Shown one piece after another: positions 1 to 15,651 of a stretch of 64,000 nucleotides of DNA. The position numbers and the translations under genes are program-made. The stretch covers positions 496,001-560,000 of the forward strand of contig BCIV01000010.1 in NCBI GenBank assembly GCA_001600055.1, in the 5' to 3' direction. Position 1 is the stretch's first letter; each line of letters starts with the position of its first letter. Origin of the DNA: Filobasidium wieringae (taxonomy: Eukaryota; Basidiomycota; Tremellomycetes; Filobasidiales; Filobasidiaceae). A model generated the notes under the pieces. That model saw only the letters and a program-made list of their open reading frames with translations, ran no database searches and was not told the origin of the DNA.

Positions 1-1014
1 TGACCTTGGTCCTCGCGCCGCGTTCTCTGCTCTTTACAACGATGACAGTCTTCTGTTTCGTTCGGTCAGCCACATTCCATATCCTGACAGTGGAATCGTT
101 CGAAGACGTGATAAATTCACTAGAGTCGCGAGGATGCCAACTACCAGCCGTGATATCTGCTACATGACCTCTACCAGTATATGTCGAATCAGCTTAGTTG
201 TCACAGATCCTAGAGTGCTGTCTGCTCACTTGGTGTGTCGCATGTCATGAATATAAGGATCTCCTTTTGGAAAAACGACTCCATCCTCTCCTTCTCGCGT
301 GTAGAGTTTGGCTTGTGTATAACCGCTTATGACCAACAAGCTCTGGTTGTCAGGAGAGAATGCTACATCGTGAATCTGGGATGCAATTATTCCGGCGTGA
401 GCCCAACGTAAGGCCATTGTAGATTGCCCTGTAACTAACGTGATAATTGCCCGCAGGTTCGAATGACTTAAACGGTTTCATTCTGGCATCCATTCCTCCG
501 AAGTCCCATAATTTGACGTCGTAGTCATGTGAAGCGGTAGCCATGCGTGCACCTGCACCGTCGATGGCAAAAGCAGACACGACTTTCTCGTGGTCTTGTA
601 GAACGACTTCATGGCTGACTGGAAATGCATCGGCCTCCGTATCTGACTCCTGCTCGTCATCTTCATCGGAATCATCGCCGATATTGCCGGGTTGAACCTG
701 ACTGGACATCTGGCCCTCCGTTGGCACTTCCGCGGTCATCTCAGGAGCGTTCTTGTCTATCTCTGAGTGAGCTCGCTTTTTCGGAGGCTGGGATGGTGTT
801 GTTGATACTTCCCCTGCCGATGGCTCATCGCTCGTCCTTGATGAGTCCACTTGCTTGAACGCAGCCTGATTGAGCCGTATAAGAGTAATATTACAGTCAA
901 ACCGTAGATCACACTCACCGCTCTTTCCGTCTTATTGACATTCTCCAGGGTCTTGGTAGGCTTCCTTATGGTGGACTTCTTACCGAAGCTCATCGGCAAA
1001 TCAAAGCCCTCCAT
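1..1014 (-). CDS. WDR70: WD40-repeat protein, WDR70 family (C-terminal part outside window)
   Basis: The gene starts at the ATG at 1014 and runs left out of the window, so only the N-terminal part is present. An acidic, low-complexity N-terminus precedes WD40 blades. Visible family signatures are HDYDVKLWDFGGMDARMKPF near 490-560, the block KGDPYIHDMRHTK near 226-270, and EFITSSNDSTVRIWNVADRT near 60-125. These match the WDR70 family (nuclear WD40 proteins tied to DNA-damage-linked chromatin work). Three introns are apparent: about 868-920 (the first exon ends in NKTERA), about 425-460 and about 185-235. It is divergent from the MYST gene, with about 420 bp between the two starts. Exon borders are inferred from reading frame and GT-AG sites. 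Confidence 0.85.
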
Positions 1015-1434
1015 TCTAGCAACAAGAACCTCAGCTTAGGTAATGGACACACGGAACTCGTGTCAAAAATTGGGCGCAATTTCGAAGTCAGGGCTGACTG
1101 TAGCTCAGCATGATTGTTTCTGTAACGCTGCATGCTACTACCATAGTATGTTGAATCGAGATCTACTTGGGTGTGCGCGTAGTCTTCGGACTGATTACAC
1201 GCTATCGCATACCTATAGGCCTGTAAGAAGCTGCTTGTCTAAGGAGCTGCAAGCAGCTTCAAGTCGAGTCAGATCTAGTCAGACTTTGGAAGCTGAGCTA
1301 GTATTTCACGTATGGGAGATAGATCGTAACATAGCTACCAACGCTTCCGGCTCATGAAGATATGATCTAGGCAATATCAACGGTTTCCTGTCTTAGCCAA
1401 CTTAAGACGTGTTACAATTAGGACCCGGCAGTCC
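1015..1434. promoter_or_regulatory. Divergent intergenic region between WDR70-like and MYST genes
   Basis: A 420-bp stretch lies between two divergent start codons. It holds no supported gene. A 104-codon open frame at 1043-1357 has no recognisable product and overlaps what should be two promoters. Its role as a bidirectional promoter follows from position only. Confidence 0.4.
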
Positions 1435-4881
<3,447 letters not shown>

Positions 4882-5205
4882 GAAGATTTTGCTTTATCAG
4901 ATGTATAAGAACGACAACCGATTTGAGAAATCAATGAATCGCAACCATCATTTTGCTCGTCTCTGTGATCTCTGTAAGATCTGTAACTCATAGTTCATAC
5001 TCTCATGGTCCTAATTTCCACCTGATTACGCAATGCATTCTGATCGATACTTTATCTCCGTTTCATCGTTCTCAAGAGAGATCGATTAACCAAAGGGAAG
5101 CTATCACAAGGACCACAAGGAGACTTGCCGCTTGAAGCCCTGTCTAAATAATAAGTCTATACGGACCCGTCTTTGCTATACATCTACGGCTGAAGGTCGG
5201 ACTGG

Positions 5206-8200
5206 ATGCTCATTCGGTCGCTCATCCGCACTGCCCCTACAATAACTCCCTACCGAGCGTTTCTATTCCCGCAAACAGTGCTGCTTCCTCGAAAGCTAGC
5301 CAAGACTTATCTGAACAGGGGTATAGACTGCCGATCACATATTGCCACGACTCGGCCAATCACCAACGAACTCGCTTCAAACATGACCTCTCCTACAGCT
5401 AAACTCGGCAATTATGAGCTCCTCACGCACTTCCAGATGAAATATGCCCCTGTCACTGTGGCTAAATACCGTTCCACTAGAACTGGATTTTCTGTTGTCG
5501 TAGCTGATAACAAGGCTCCGATCACTAACGCATACTTTACGGTCGCCACGGAAATCTTCGACGACTCTGGCCGACCGCATACTTTGGAACACCTCGTATT
5601 CTTGGGATCGAGGGACTATCCGTACAAGGGTGTCCTAGATAATTTAGCAAATCGTGCTGGAGGAGACGGTACGAATGCTTGGACAGCTGACGATCGTGAG
5701 ACACTGATTGAGCGTTGTGTAATGAGCTCAAGCTGATGAAAAGTATCTGTAAAGACACGGCTTACACCATCTCCACCGCTGGAAGTGAAGGATTTCTGAA
5801 CATGCTCCCAAGTAGGTGGTGATATCTCAAGCGATGTATGTCGAGTCGAGCTCACCAATGCTGATAGTTTATCTCGATCATATTCTTTACCCGACTATAA
5901 CCTCGAGCGGCTTCGTAACGGAAGTTTATCATATCAATGGGAAAGGTGAAGAGGCTGGGGTGGTTATGTCGGAGATGCAAGGTGTCGAGCAGAATAGCTC
6001 GACGGTTTTGGCTCGCAGGTTGGTTCAATATCAATATTACTATCTTTCCGCTTGCAATTGATTGGTGGATTGGTGTGATAGATTGCAATGCGTGCTTTAC
6101 CCAGAAGATTCGGCCTATCGCTCGGAGACCGGTGGTATGCTAAACGCTCTCCGAAAGTTAACCGTAGAACAAAGTGAGTGTGTCATGATTTACCGTGTCT
6201 CTGATCGCTAAATTTGTGCTGTTTTCAAAGTTCGAGAGTTTCATCAGCATGCCTACCGATCCTACAATGTGATCTAACCTTCTTTGACTATTCGGATCTA
6301 GATAACTGACAATGCACCGCTTTCTAGGTTTGCCTCTTCGTAGACGGATCTGTTCCGATCGATAAACTCATGAACATACTGAACGAACAAGTCGACCCTA
6401 TGATCCTTTCCCGAGCGGGAACCGACAAGGTTGAAATTCCGGTTGACTGGAAACGTCCCTTCTTGGAGACTTCTTCATCCGAAGGACCGATGATCTCGGA
6501 AACAAAGCAAGAAGTCGTCGAGTTTATGGACAAGGACGAGAGTATGGGCGAAATGTATATCGCTTGGCGGGGCTCTGCGGCCGGGGATCACCTTACAGAG
6601 ATGGTAGGTAAAGTGCTCATAAGTCGCCTTCACTCCAAACTCACGACTGTTGTAGGCGCTTGACGTCTTGACGACTTATCTTACGGACAGCGAGGTCGCC
6701 CCGCTAAACAAAAGATTTGTCGAAATTGCGAAACCACTGTGTTCAGCTATAGGATTCTACTCTTCCAGTCGCGCAAGCGCAGCAGAATTGACCTGCCATC
6801 TGTCAGGTGTACCCGCGGCATCTTTGGAGTCAATGTCTGATCAGCTTTTAAACGCTCTCGAGCAGATCGGTGTGGTCGGCGACAGCAAATCCTCGCTCGA
6901 CCTGAGCCGTATGACGACTGTCATTGACCGGGACCGCAGGCAACTCTTGGCCACAGCAGAGACTAGATTATCAGATGTCCTGTCTGACCCCGTTATTACA
7001 GGTTTGTTCACTTCATTTTCCTCAAAACGTCAATCATTCTTTCTCGCTAAGGAGTTGTCTGACAGACTTCTTGTACGGCAACGCGAATGGACAAGATCTA
7101 GCTGCAAATTTCCAAGATTTGGAGCACTACGATACTCTTTTGAAGTGGACGGCAGAGCAATGGGCTGCTTTGTTGCGCAAGTGAGCTGACTGCCAGCAGT
7201 GATTCTGGTACTGTATCCCACCTGACTTCGACATTGCAGGTACTTCATAGACCAGCCATGCGTCACTATCCTGGGCAAGCCATCCGCTGCTTTAGCTGAG
7301 AAGGTTAGTCGAGAGGCCAAAGAGCGATTAGTCAGCACCCGCGACTCGCTTGGACAGACCGGTCTCAAGCGAAAGGAGGAAGAGCTGGCCACCGCACAAA
7401 AAGAGAACGATCGTCCCATCCCTCCTTCAATGATCACCGACTTCCCCATATCCGATGTATGTCGTGCCATATCTCATTCTAAGCACCGAATCCAGCTCGG
7501 GCTTACGGTCTCTCTTGAATAGGCTTCGAAAATTGAGTGGATTCCTGTCGAGAGGTGAATCGCTTCGAGGCTACTGTCAGTTGTTCGGTACTGATCAGAC
7601 TACCTCGATATTTTCAGCGCAACCAATCCAGCTGCTTCCGCTGCTGCCATGCCTGGTCGCGTCCAAGCATATGTCAACGGAGACGGCTCCGAGCTACCAT
7701 ATTGCGTTCACTTCGCTCATGTTGCTGTATGTGCCCCGACTTTGAGCTGATAGAGCTTCAAGACTGACTTTGAATCGTTATAGTCGAACTTTGTTACCGT
7801 TCGAGCGACTTTCGACTCTGCGCATCTCCCGGCGGAGCTCATGCCGTTAGTGAGATCTAGTCTTACAGCTTTCCTGAACTGAACTGCGATCATGTAAAAC
7901 AGATACCTCAAGCTATATGAAGCTTCTCTTTTCTCTCTGCCCATCAAAAGGCCTGAGGGGGTCGTCAATCACGAAGACGTCGTCAATGAGTTAACGAAAC
8001 TTACTGTGGATTACGACTCTGGACTCGGCATCAGGGGGGAGTTCTCGGACGTATTCCAAGTTTACCTAAAGGTTGAAAAGGATCAATACTCTCATGCGAT
8101 TCAGTGGTAAGTGGACGGTTAATAACATCGGTCGCTATAGCTGAATTACCTTGACACATAGGCTCCGAGACCTTCTCGTCAACAGTGTGTTTGAAACAGA

Positions 8201-9743
8201 TAGGTAAGTAGATTGTACATTAGAAGTCGGACTTATCCCTGCTCCTGATCGCTGATCATCCATAAAAGGTTGGCTATCGTGACAGCCAAGCTTCTCCAGG
8301 ATCTCCCCCGACGCAAGCGCAGTGCTAATTCTGCAGCTTCTTCGACAATTTATGATATGCTGTTCGACATCAATCAGTCGCCTTCGATAGCGAATGGACT
8401 GCTCGCGGGATTGAAATCTCTCCCGGCAATCGCGGAAGAGTTGAGAACCAATCCAAGCGAAACTTCTCGAAAGTTATCTGCTTTACGGGACCGTATCCTA
8501 GATCCTTCCGTTCTTCGAATTTCCGTTGCTGGCGATATTCTGAACCTTGAGCAACCAAGATCTGCCTGGGGTGAGAATTTCATGCAACTTGAGGTATGTG
8601 ATCAGAGACAAGCGCAGCAACAATCTGCCATCGAATTTCTTATGCGCCTGTGCGTCATCAGAGTACGCCTCTTGCTCCGCTAGTGAAATCAAGAGATGTC
8701 ATGAGTCCGTTGGGTCTGGAGCCATCAAAGAAGGTTCGCCTGGGTCATTGCTTGTTTCAAGAAACGCTCTAATATCAGACATATCAGGCCAAAGTAGTGA
8801 CGATGCCTAGCACAGAGGGGAGCTACGGTGTTGCCTACGCTAATGGACCATATGGATGGGATGCACAAGATTTAGCTGCCGCTGATCTTGCAGCAGGTGT
8901 GCTCAACGCTCTCGAATCATACTTTTGGGTAAGTCCTAGGCCACGTGGTAGACACTCGTACTGTATAGACTGAAGCAAACCTTACATTTAGAAACACATT
9001 CGAGGAGCGGGCTTGGCATATGGCGCGGCGATCGAGGTCGAAGAAGAATCTGGTTTGGTAGCATTCCGAGTTTGGCGCAGCCCCGATGCATTCAAGGCGT
9101 ATCAAGCTGCCGGAGATGTCGTTAAAGGCTTAGCTGATGGCACAGTCAGTAATTCTGTTCTATGCTTCTGGGTGTGGCTCATAGAGCTTTTTGCAGATTG
9201 AGCTTGAATCAAACCTCGTTGACGCCGCCCGTAGCACGATGTCCTATACGATGGCCCGGCAAGAAGGCAATAACTCCGCGGCCGTAAGACAATACATCCA
9301 ATTCTTAAAACACAGGCAACTGATGTTTCAACTCCTATCAGGCTTCGACTGTCTTTATCAACGAGATGTTGAAGCAGATTCCAGCAGATACAGGGGCCCG
9401 CAGATTGGCCTCGTTGAAAGTATGTTTTCCTGGAGCTCGAAGACTCAATCGTGATCTAAGTGCTCGTTCTTTACCCTAGCATGTTACTTTGCAAGAGGTC
9501 AGAACAGCCATTGAAAAGTATTTCGTTCCACTTTTCTCTGCGGAATCCTCTGTCGTGGTCGTCGCGTCCGCTGCCGGACTTGACCAAACCATTGCAAATC
9601 AACTTACCGAGAATGGCTGGTCTGTCGAGATGGCCGAACTCCCAAAAATGGACAACGAGTCGGGCGAGTCTGACGAAGATGACGAAGACCATACGGACGC
9701 AAGTATGAGCGAGGACGATAGTATGAGCGTCACCTCGCAGTAG
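5206..9743 (+). CDS. M16-family zinc metallopeptidase, YOL098C/SDD3-type
   Basis: The protein is a large inverted-zincin peptidase, interrupted by many short introns. The active-site motif HxxEH is seen as HTLEHLVFLGS near 5578-5613, preceded by NAYFTVATEIFDDSGRPHT. This spacing and the following SRDYPYKGVLDNLANR are typical of the uncharacterised fungal YOL098C group of M16 proteins, relatives of presequence protease. The C-terminus is strongly acidic (runs of Glu, Asp and Ser up to the TAG at 9741). Two starts are possible. The ATG at 5206 gives a basic, hydroxyl-rich N-terminus resembling a mitochondrial presequence. The ATG at 5383 (MTSPTAKLGNYELL) begins just before the conserved domain. 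Dual targeting by alternative starts is conceivable but unproven. It is convergent with IMP4, 85 bp between stops. Confidence 0.85.
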
Positions 9744-9828
9744 GATATAAATTTCGATGTAATTGTGGATTATGCTACAACCGGGGATATACATGTGCTG
9801 TGGGTATCAGTGTAGACTAGTGGAAAGG

Positions 9829-10948
9829 TTAGAGGTAATTTCTCTTCCGTGCTGTACGCTGATACGGGCGCAGCAGCCACTCTACGTCTGCTTCTGTCTG
9901 ATCCACTGTGCCTAACTTGATCTCGTAAGCTGTTATCGTTCAATGTGTCAGCTAATTAATCAGTACTTGTGCATTTCGAACCGGCTCACGTTTGGCCTCG
10001 AAACGGGGTCCAACTTCTGCCAGTTGCACGTCCTTATGTGAATTCTTCACGAACACATGATGCCTGAAGCTGACAAAATCTTCCTCGTTTGCGAACGTCA
10101 TAACCCGTTTTGCATCCTCCTTAGGAACTGGGAAAAGAGCAGAAAGAATCGCTTTTATTCTGCCTCCGAGTGCCGTAGAAAAGTTATCAAAGATAAGGTG
10201 TGGGTATTGCTCAGATACAGTCGAAGTTGAATGGGAAGAGATATCGTGCCGAAGGGTCACGTTATGGAGGGTTAACGATAGGGTTGGCCCATGAGGAAGA
10301 TGCGTGATGATCATGGCATCAGGGATACCGCGATGCTCATGTACCATGACCAGGTCCGTAACCTCGTTTGCTCGACAGGCTTCCACAAGCTCTTTCACTA
10401 CGTAATTCCCTCTGTTGATACGATAAGAGTTGGGAAACACCAGTCGAAGCTCCTGCATTTGTTCCGAGCCAGATTCAGCATGCGAGTAAGCTTGACAACC
10501 TTTAGATATTCACCTTTGAGAATTGAAGTAAACGCGAGGAGGGGTCTCGCGAAGTCGTGATGACGATTTTAGGGTCGTAGAGACCGACTTTGGCATATTC
10601 GTCGTCAATGTGAGATCCTGGTTCTGTTACCGGGAAAGGGTTGGTCCAGATTCGATCACCGGGAACACGAGCTTTAAGCCTCGTAATATGTGGCTTACCT
10701 CGTTGCGCTTCATCGAGTACAAGGTCTTTGCCTCCTAAGGTTCTCGCCTCATTACGTAGCTCAGTTGGGAGTTGTTTCCCAGAAGCCAAAGCGTCCTTGA
10801 TCCGCTGCTTTCGTTCCCATATTTGCTTTTCTTGAGACTCCTGAGATTTCTTATAGATGTACTCTCTTCGCTCTCTTGCTTGACGGCGTAACTATGCACA
10901 GTAGATGAGATCGATTTACCGACGCATTTCACAGGCAGTACCTACCAT
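9829..10948 (-). CDS. IMP4: U3 snoRNP protein IMP4 (Brix domain)
   Basis: IMP4 is a component of the small-subunit processome that helps U3 snoRNA pair with pre-rRNA in the nucleolus. The protein begins M-LRRQARERREYIYKKSQE, as in other IMP4 proteins, and contains the Brix core: KIVITTSRDPSSRLLQFSK, LVFPNSYRINRGNYVVKELV, TDLVMVHEHRGIPDAMIITH, YPHLIFDNFSTALG and FVSFRHHVF. It ends ARKRNYL at the stop 9829-9831. Exons are 10946-10948 (the ATG alone), 10512-10891, about 9991-10454, and a last exon from about 9930 to 9829 (PYEIKLGTVDQTEADVEW). The first intron (10892-10945, GTAGGT donor) follows the start codon directly. This start is preferred because MLRR is the conserved family N-terminus and no other ATG gives it. 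Confidence 0.93.
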
Positions 10949-11235
10949 TTTGGAAGTCAGTATCGATCACAGAAAAGGACGCTTGAGATGTACTATATTC
11001 TATATCATCCATTGAACATTCAGATTACTACTACTGCTATATGCTACTGAGTGTTCTGACATTCGAAGCCTGATCACGTGAAAAAGCCATATTTCTCATT
11101 TGCATCCGGGAACTGTCCCCTACTTGCTCTCTCATTTCTGTAGTAGTCTGCCACATATCCGCACAGCTTTCTCCTTTTTACTGCATTCCGCCTCTTCGAG
11201 GTTGCGGCTTTCGGTATCAATTTTCATCGGCAGCT

Positions 11236-12349
11236 TCATGTCCAGAACATATCGTGAGGAACGAAAATGTATTGTTGACGCTGTTAGAGTGAGGGAAGGC
11301 AAAGGCTGAGCACCTAACAATGGCTGTTCGGGTTGTGGGTGAGATCAGCCTTTTTTAAGAGATGACAGTTTTTCTGGCTTACCTCGTCCGGAACATATAT
11401 GGTGAATATAAATGCTAAGCCATTGTCCACGACCTCAAAATCGTGCTTTGGTTCAACCAGCGCCTTGCTCTGATCTGTGTTGATTTGTACAGCTTGTGCT
11501 TGGCACAGGAGAGGCGCATAGTTATCATCGATAACCTGTATGTGCCCACTCTGCGAAGGCTGTAGAATAGGGATCGGCAACACAGCCCTACGAGGCTTCA
11601 ACTCGCCTTTGACCTTGATATTGGGCTCCGTGTAGTCTATGTGTTACAGATTTGAGCTGTGAGTTCGCCTGAGATATCCCAGTGGAAGATCAGATAACGA
11701 CTTCGACTCAATTCTACACCCATCTTTTCTTCCACTTTCTCCAGGACCCATTGTATCAGCCACTGCTTGTAATTCTTGTCCTTCTTTGTCTTGTTTATCA
11801 CCAGTTCATTCAAAGTAGCGTCAATGACTAGGGATCTCTGTCCAGCTACATTTCGTGGTATGCATTCGTTAGTGGAGGCCATCGCAGGACCGTTGCTGGA
11901 GAACTCACCTTTGTCTACAGTATTCTCGACCGCGCCTACAGCACATAGAGGGTTCGATTTCTCATCTTTGGAGGAGGGAACCTCTACAGCCCCTGAAACA
12001 TTGATGAATAGTTTGGTAAGAGGTGAAGCCGAAGTAGATGTATGAGCGGTTTGTAATGCAGTTTTGACGACGAATCCAGGCTGCAATCATCAATGCATCA
12101 GCCGAGATCTCTCAGAAATAGCATTAGCAACGAAAGCGTACCTGGGGGGTGATAGAAACCTCTTGTAGTCTGAGCTAAAGAGACGTTCGTTAGTAAATGT
12201 ACGACCGCACAAATCAAACAAACGCTTTGACCGTACTTGGCTCCGTATCTGGGTGCATCTCGTTCCTTTTGACTGAACTTCAAATTTGGGAGCTTCTCAG
12301 ACAAGGCTGATGAGCTCTGGGAAGTGCTTGGAACGTCCAGGAAGGGCAT
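11236..12349 (-). CDS. PIH1: PIH1-domain protein (R2TP complex subunit)
   Basis: PIH1 links Hsp90 and the Rvb1/2 ATPases in the R2TP chaperone complex that assembles box C/D snoRNPs, PIKK kinases and RNA polymerases. The start is the ATG at 12349 (MPFLDVPSTSQSS). Spliced exons give the PIH1 signature VSITPQ/PGFVVKT, then KLFINVSGAVEVP, QRSLVIDATLNELVI, the basic loop NKTKKDKNYKQWL that binds Tel2-type phosphopeptides in homologues, and YTEPNIKVKGELKPRRA. A hydrophobic YVPDE block ends the long exon. A last exon reading RQQYIFVPHDMFWT to the stop at 11236-11238 is inferred from a GT-AG pair and is less certain. The gene is about the length of small fungal PIH1 proteins and lies divergent from SEN34. 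Confidence 0.85.
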
Positions 12350-12637
12350 GATCAGCAATGACCAGGCATATCGATCCGTCTAAGTTCTAAGTAGACTGAT
12401 GATCTGAACAAGTGCGCGATCTTATATGAGTCATTGATCATTTGATCATTGAGCGATTTCGAAATGAGCTGACTATGCGTTGTTGATGCATTTCCGGTTG
12501 AATTGCTGAAGCTGAAATCATGAATATTTGGTCGCAAGCTCGCAAGACATAACGCTCAGCTCCTGTCCTCCGGAGCAGTAGTGACTAAGGCCTGCTCTTG
12601 AACCTAGCTGAGCTTTGCATAAGATCTGCCTTCACTT

Positions 12638-13831
12638 ATGGCGACATCGATCCCCCTCTACGTATCCAATCAGAAGGCATACTGCTGGGACGCTCAACGT
12701 GAGTAATCGATCTATCCATCCGTACTATCGGGGATCTTATCGAACATTCAATCCAGATGCTGCTGTTTTAAGAGTGCAACATAGAATATGCGGACTCACC
12801 ACAGGGACGCTTCCAGGAGTCTCTCAGCAGAATGTCTTCCTTGGTTTGCCATTAGTCATGATGCCAGAAGAAGTCGTACTGCTTGTAGAAGAGAGTACGT
12901 CTATTCCGATACGAATTGTGACTACTGCTAAGATACCTTTGGTACACTAGACATCTGCCACTTAATATATACCCCTTACGCTCTCAAGCCACCCACTAAG
13001 GAGCAGATCGAGAAACAAGACCAGGCTAGAATTAGTAATGTCAACAGTTTGCAACAGGCAGTGATAGATGCAGCAGAAGAAAAAAAGCGAAACTTCGCCA
13101 AGATTATGAAGGAAAAGAACGTTGCAGATATAGCACGAAAGAGGGAAAAGAGGAGGACGGCTAAGGAGAAGGAATTCGTGGATCGGAACGAGGAAGGAAA
13201 GGCCGATATCTTCTCGGCGCCTATACTTGCAGAACGTTCTGAGGAAATGAACGCGGTTGCGTTTCAGGATGGGGCTCGAGTGCATCTCAGCAACGCACCA
13301 TACTTCTGCACCGTACCTGCCACTCCAGAATCTACACCAGAATCGCAATCGTGGTTTAGAGCCCAAGCTGGCGATTCGCTTTTCGCAGATCTAACCTCGG
13401 CTCGTGATGCTGGTGTTTGGTTGTATCCCTCAAACTTGGTGGAAAAATCGAGGTGCGCTACATTCAGGAAGCTCTGGGAAGAGGGTATGTACCTCGGCCA
13501 AGGTATCAAATTTGGTGGGGAATTTTTGGTGTACCCCGGAGACCCCCTTCGATATCACAGTCATTTCGTCACAACAACCATGGCTCACCCGGATCGAGTC
13601 ATTCGACCAATGGAACTAGTTGCGTTTGGACGACTTGGCACGGCAACCAAGAAGGCACATCTGATCTGCTGTTACGATGAGAATGCCCAAGACGAAGCTG
13701 AGAAGGAAAATGGCGATGACGGCATTCTGATTGACATCAAGGAAGACGCAATATCCGATTCGGACGCTGGAAAGCGACGCAAGAAAGGACTCGTCGAATG
13801 TTACAGTCTGGAATGGGGTAACTTTGGCTGA
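12638..13831 (+). CDS. SEN34: tRNA-splicing endonuclease catalytic subunit SEN34
   Basis: SEN34 cleaves the 3' splice site of intron-containing pre-tRNAs in the Sen2-Sen15-Sen34-Sen54 complex. The ATG at 12638 opens a short exon (MATSIPLYVSNQKAYCWDAQ). Exon 2 carries CGLTTGTLPGVSQQNVFLGL PLVMMPEE (two adjacent segments), and exon 3 the helical middle and C-terminal nuclease domain. The domain shows FGGEFLVYPGDPLRYHSHF with the catalytic Tyr and His, GTATKKAHLICC with the catalytic Lys, and the family ending VECYSLEWGNFG at the TGA 13829-13831. An acidic insertion (about 13680-13790) separates the Lys motif from the last strand. Splicing keeps the frame across both introns (12699-12758 and about 12896-12950). 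Confidence 0.93.
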
Positions 13832-13927
13832 AGTTTAGTTGTCGGTCGAGGTTCGCGCGTTATCCATATGATACCTTTCTTGCGTATCTGGACAAGGGGA
13901 TCATCCGTCAAGAGTACTGAGAGTCTA

Positions 13928-15142
13928 TCATGGCATCTGTTTCTGCTCGCCCGCAATCTCGTTGATTTGCTGGCTGCATTGCACTATCGCATCTCTGACT
14001 AGATCTCGCTCAGATTCTACTACTATACCGAGATATCTGCCCATGAATCTATCAGGATGATAAGCTAGGATGGCTTCCCTTAGTATCCGCTTGCGAGCGA
14101 CTTTCAGGACCTGTGCATCGTTCCCGATACATTCCTTCGATTCCTCCGTATTCATCTCCAGCAACGCGTCGAGAAATACTCGGATCCGCTCAACCTGTAG
14201 CATTGCAGGGTGAAACGGGGAAGTTTCTGCGCCCGTAAATACAGGCCAGGGCAGGTCGATCAGATGCACGAGACCTGCTGGCGACCGTTCGGCGGTGTTG
14301 GAATCCCTTGTCGCCTTCAGATCACTCCATTTAACCTGATAGTTCTTGATTTCCTTCTCCTTCCTCTTCTGTTCTGCCTTGCCTGATTCTCGCTTTAATA
14401 CTTCGACCCTCTTCTTTTCTTCTGCGTTCCTTGCAGCTTTCACCCTGGACTTCAAAGCGTCATCCTCTTGTTTGGCTTTATCGGCTCGCTCTTGTCGTTC
14501 TATCTCGTCCCTATTACGCCTTCTCCACATACCGTAGCGTATCGCTTCAGCGTATTGCTCGTCGTCCATAGAAGCATAGTCGGGGGTCGATTGGTTCCAG
14601 CCGGCAGCTCGCTTCACGCGATCCGGGACATGAGGGGCTGAACCTCGATCCGGCAGTGTCGATTGACGAGGTGGTGACACGTAACAACCACTGGTAAGAT
14701 CAATGGGTCCTTCGTCATCAGCCATCAGATCGAATAGCTTCTGCCTGAACGCTTCATCCTCATGAGCTTTGCAAGCTCGTTGAGTTAGATTCTCGTAAGC
14801 TTGGTCCCGAGTCTCCCATACGCTCTCATCCCAGTCTTGCATGTGGGCGTTGCGGTACGTCGTCGACCGATTCCCGTCTCTTTCAGGTGAAAGCGGTCGA
14901 AGCCGCTTCCTAGGGGGGCTCATGCTGCCATCCTGCGTACGGTTGGTCTCTCTGGGTGGCGTAACCGCCATCCCAGCATCCGAGGGAACCCCGTTGGCTC
15001 GATATATTCTGGAGCTCTCTTTTCGTAGTCTTCGCTGTTCCTTCCTCCACTTTCGCTCCTGCCGCTCGAGAGGGGTTTCTTTGAGCTTCACTCGCAGCTT
15101 CGGTGGTTTGTAGGATGGTCCTGGTTGATCATGAATTTCCAT
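13928..15142 (-). CDS. NFKBIL1-like protein with C-terminal J-like domain
   Basis: A single uninterrupted frame of 404 residues starts at the ATG at 15142. The first 130 residues are basic and Ser/Arg/Pro-rich. The middle (about residues 190-290) is a highly charged Glu/Lys/Arg coiled coil. The last 110 residues hold IDLPWPVF followed by a helical segment ending AILAYHPDRFMGRYLGIV, which resembles the DIPWP...WHPDRF block at the C-terminus of NF-kappa-B inhibitor-like protein 1. Animal NFKBIL1 has been linked to pre-mRNA splicing; the fungal role is unknown. The HPD-containing segment recalls a degenerate J domain, but the start of a canonical J domain is missing, so Hsp70 partnership cannot be assumed. 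Confidence 0.65.
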   Translation of the reverse strand: MEIHDQPGPSYKPPKLRVKLKETPLERQERKWRKEQRRLRKESSRIYRANGVPSDAGMAVTPPRETNRTQDGSMSPPRKRLRPLSPERDGNRSTTYRNAHMQDWDESVWETRDQAYENLTQRACKAHEDEAFRQKLFDLMADDEGPIDLTSGCYVSPPRQSTLPDRGSAPHVPDRVKRAAGWNQSTPDYASMDDEQYAEAIRYGMWRRRNRDEIERQERADKAKQEDDALKSRVKAARNAEEKKRVEVLKRESGKAEQKRKEKEIKNYQVKWSDLKATRDSNTAERSPAGLVHLIDLPWPVFTGAETSPFHPAMLQVERIRVFLDALLEMNTEESKECIGNDAQVLKVARKRILREAILAYHPDRFMGRYLGIVVESERDLVRDAIVQCSQQINEIAGEQKQMP

Positions 15143-15651
15143 CTTTATTGCGCCTCTAGCTACTCAAGAATTCGCCTCGAGTGTCAAGTTGGCATCTGAC
15201 AATACGGCTGAGGCATGCGGTGTTATAGCTATTTGTCTGTGTTCTGATCTCAGAACGCCAAGGTATAATCGTGATGAACATCCGCGGTGCAACAACAGAC
15301 AGGTATGACCGCAATGACCCGGTGACTAGACAAGGCGACGTCGGCGATCGCTGTCCCATGGGGAAATAGCAGAAACCAACGAACGGGGCTTTCCGGAGAA
15401 CGATCAGGTGAGCAGGTGATCAGGTATCAGCATGTCCGAAAACACTCTTGATATGTTCAAGAGTCAGCCAGCTAGATCTCCTGTCTGCTAGAACGTTTCA
15501 CTACTAGCCACCACCGCTTATACTTACGAGACCACAAGGCATACAGTTAGGCAAGGAGCCAGTAGCAAGGCAGCCCGACGAGCATCGCTTGACTACTTCC
15601 GAAGAACAGCAGCCGATATTATCGTATCAGTTTCAACAGAATCTTATCACC
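15143..15651. promoter_or_regulatory. Divergent intergenic region
   Basis: Some 509 bp separate two divergent start codons (15142 and 15652). I see no coding signal, RNA gene or repeat. It presumably holds both promoters and 5' untranslated regions. Confidence 0.35.

Noticed and set aside
1043..1357. 104-codon plus-strand frame between WDR70 and MYST genes
   Set aside because: It fills a divergent promoter interval and has no recognisable product.
13928..14100. Calling the NFKBIL1-like protein a DnaJ co-chaperone
   Set aside because: It has an HPD tripeptide in YHPDRF but lacks the YxxLG start and helix order of a true J domain.
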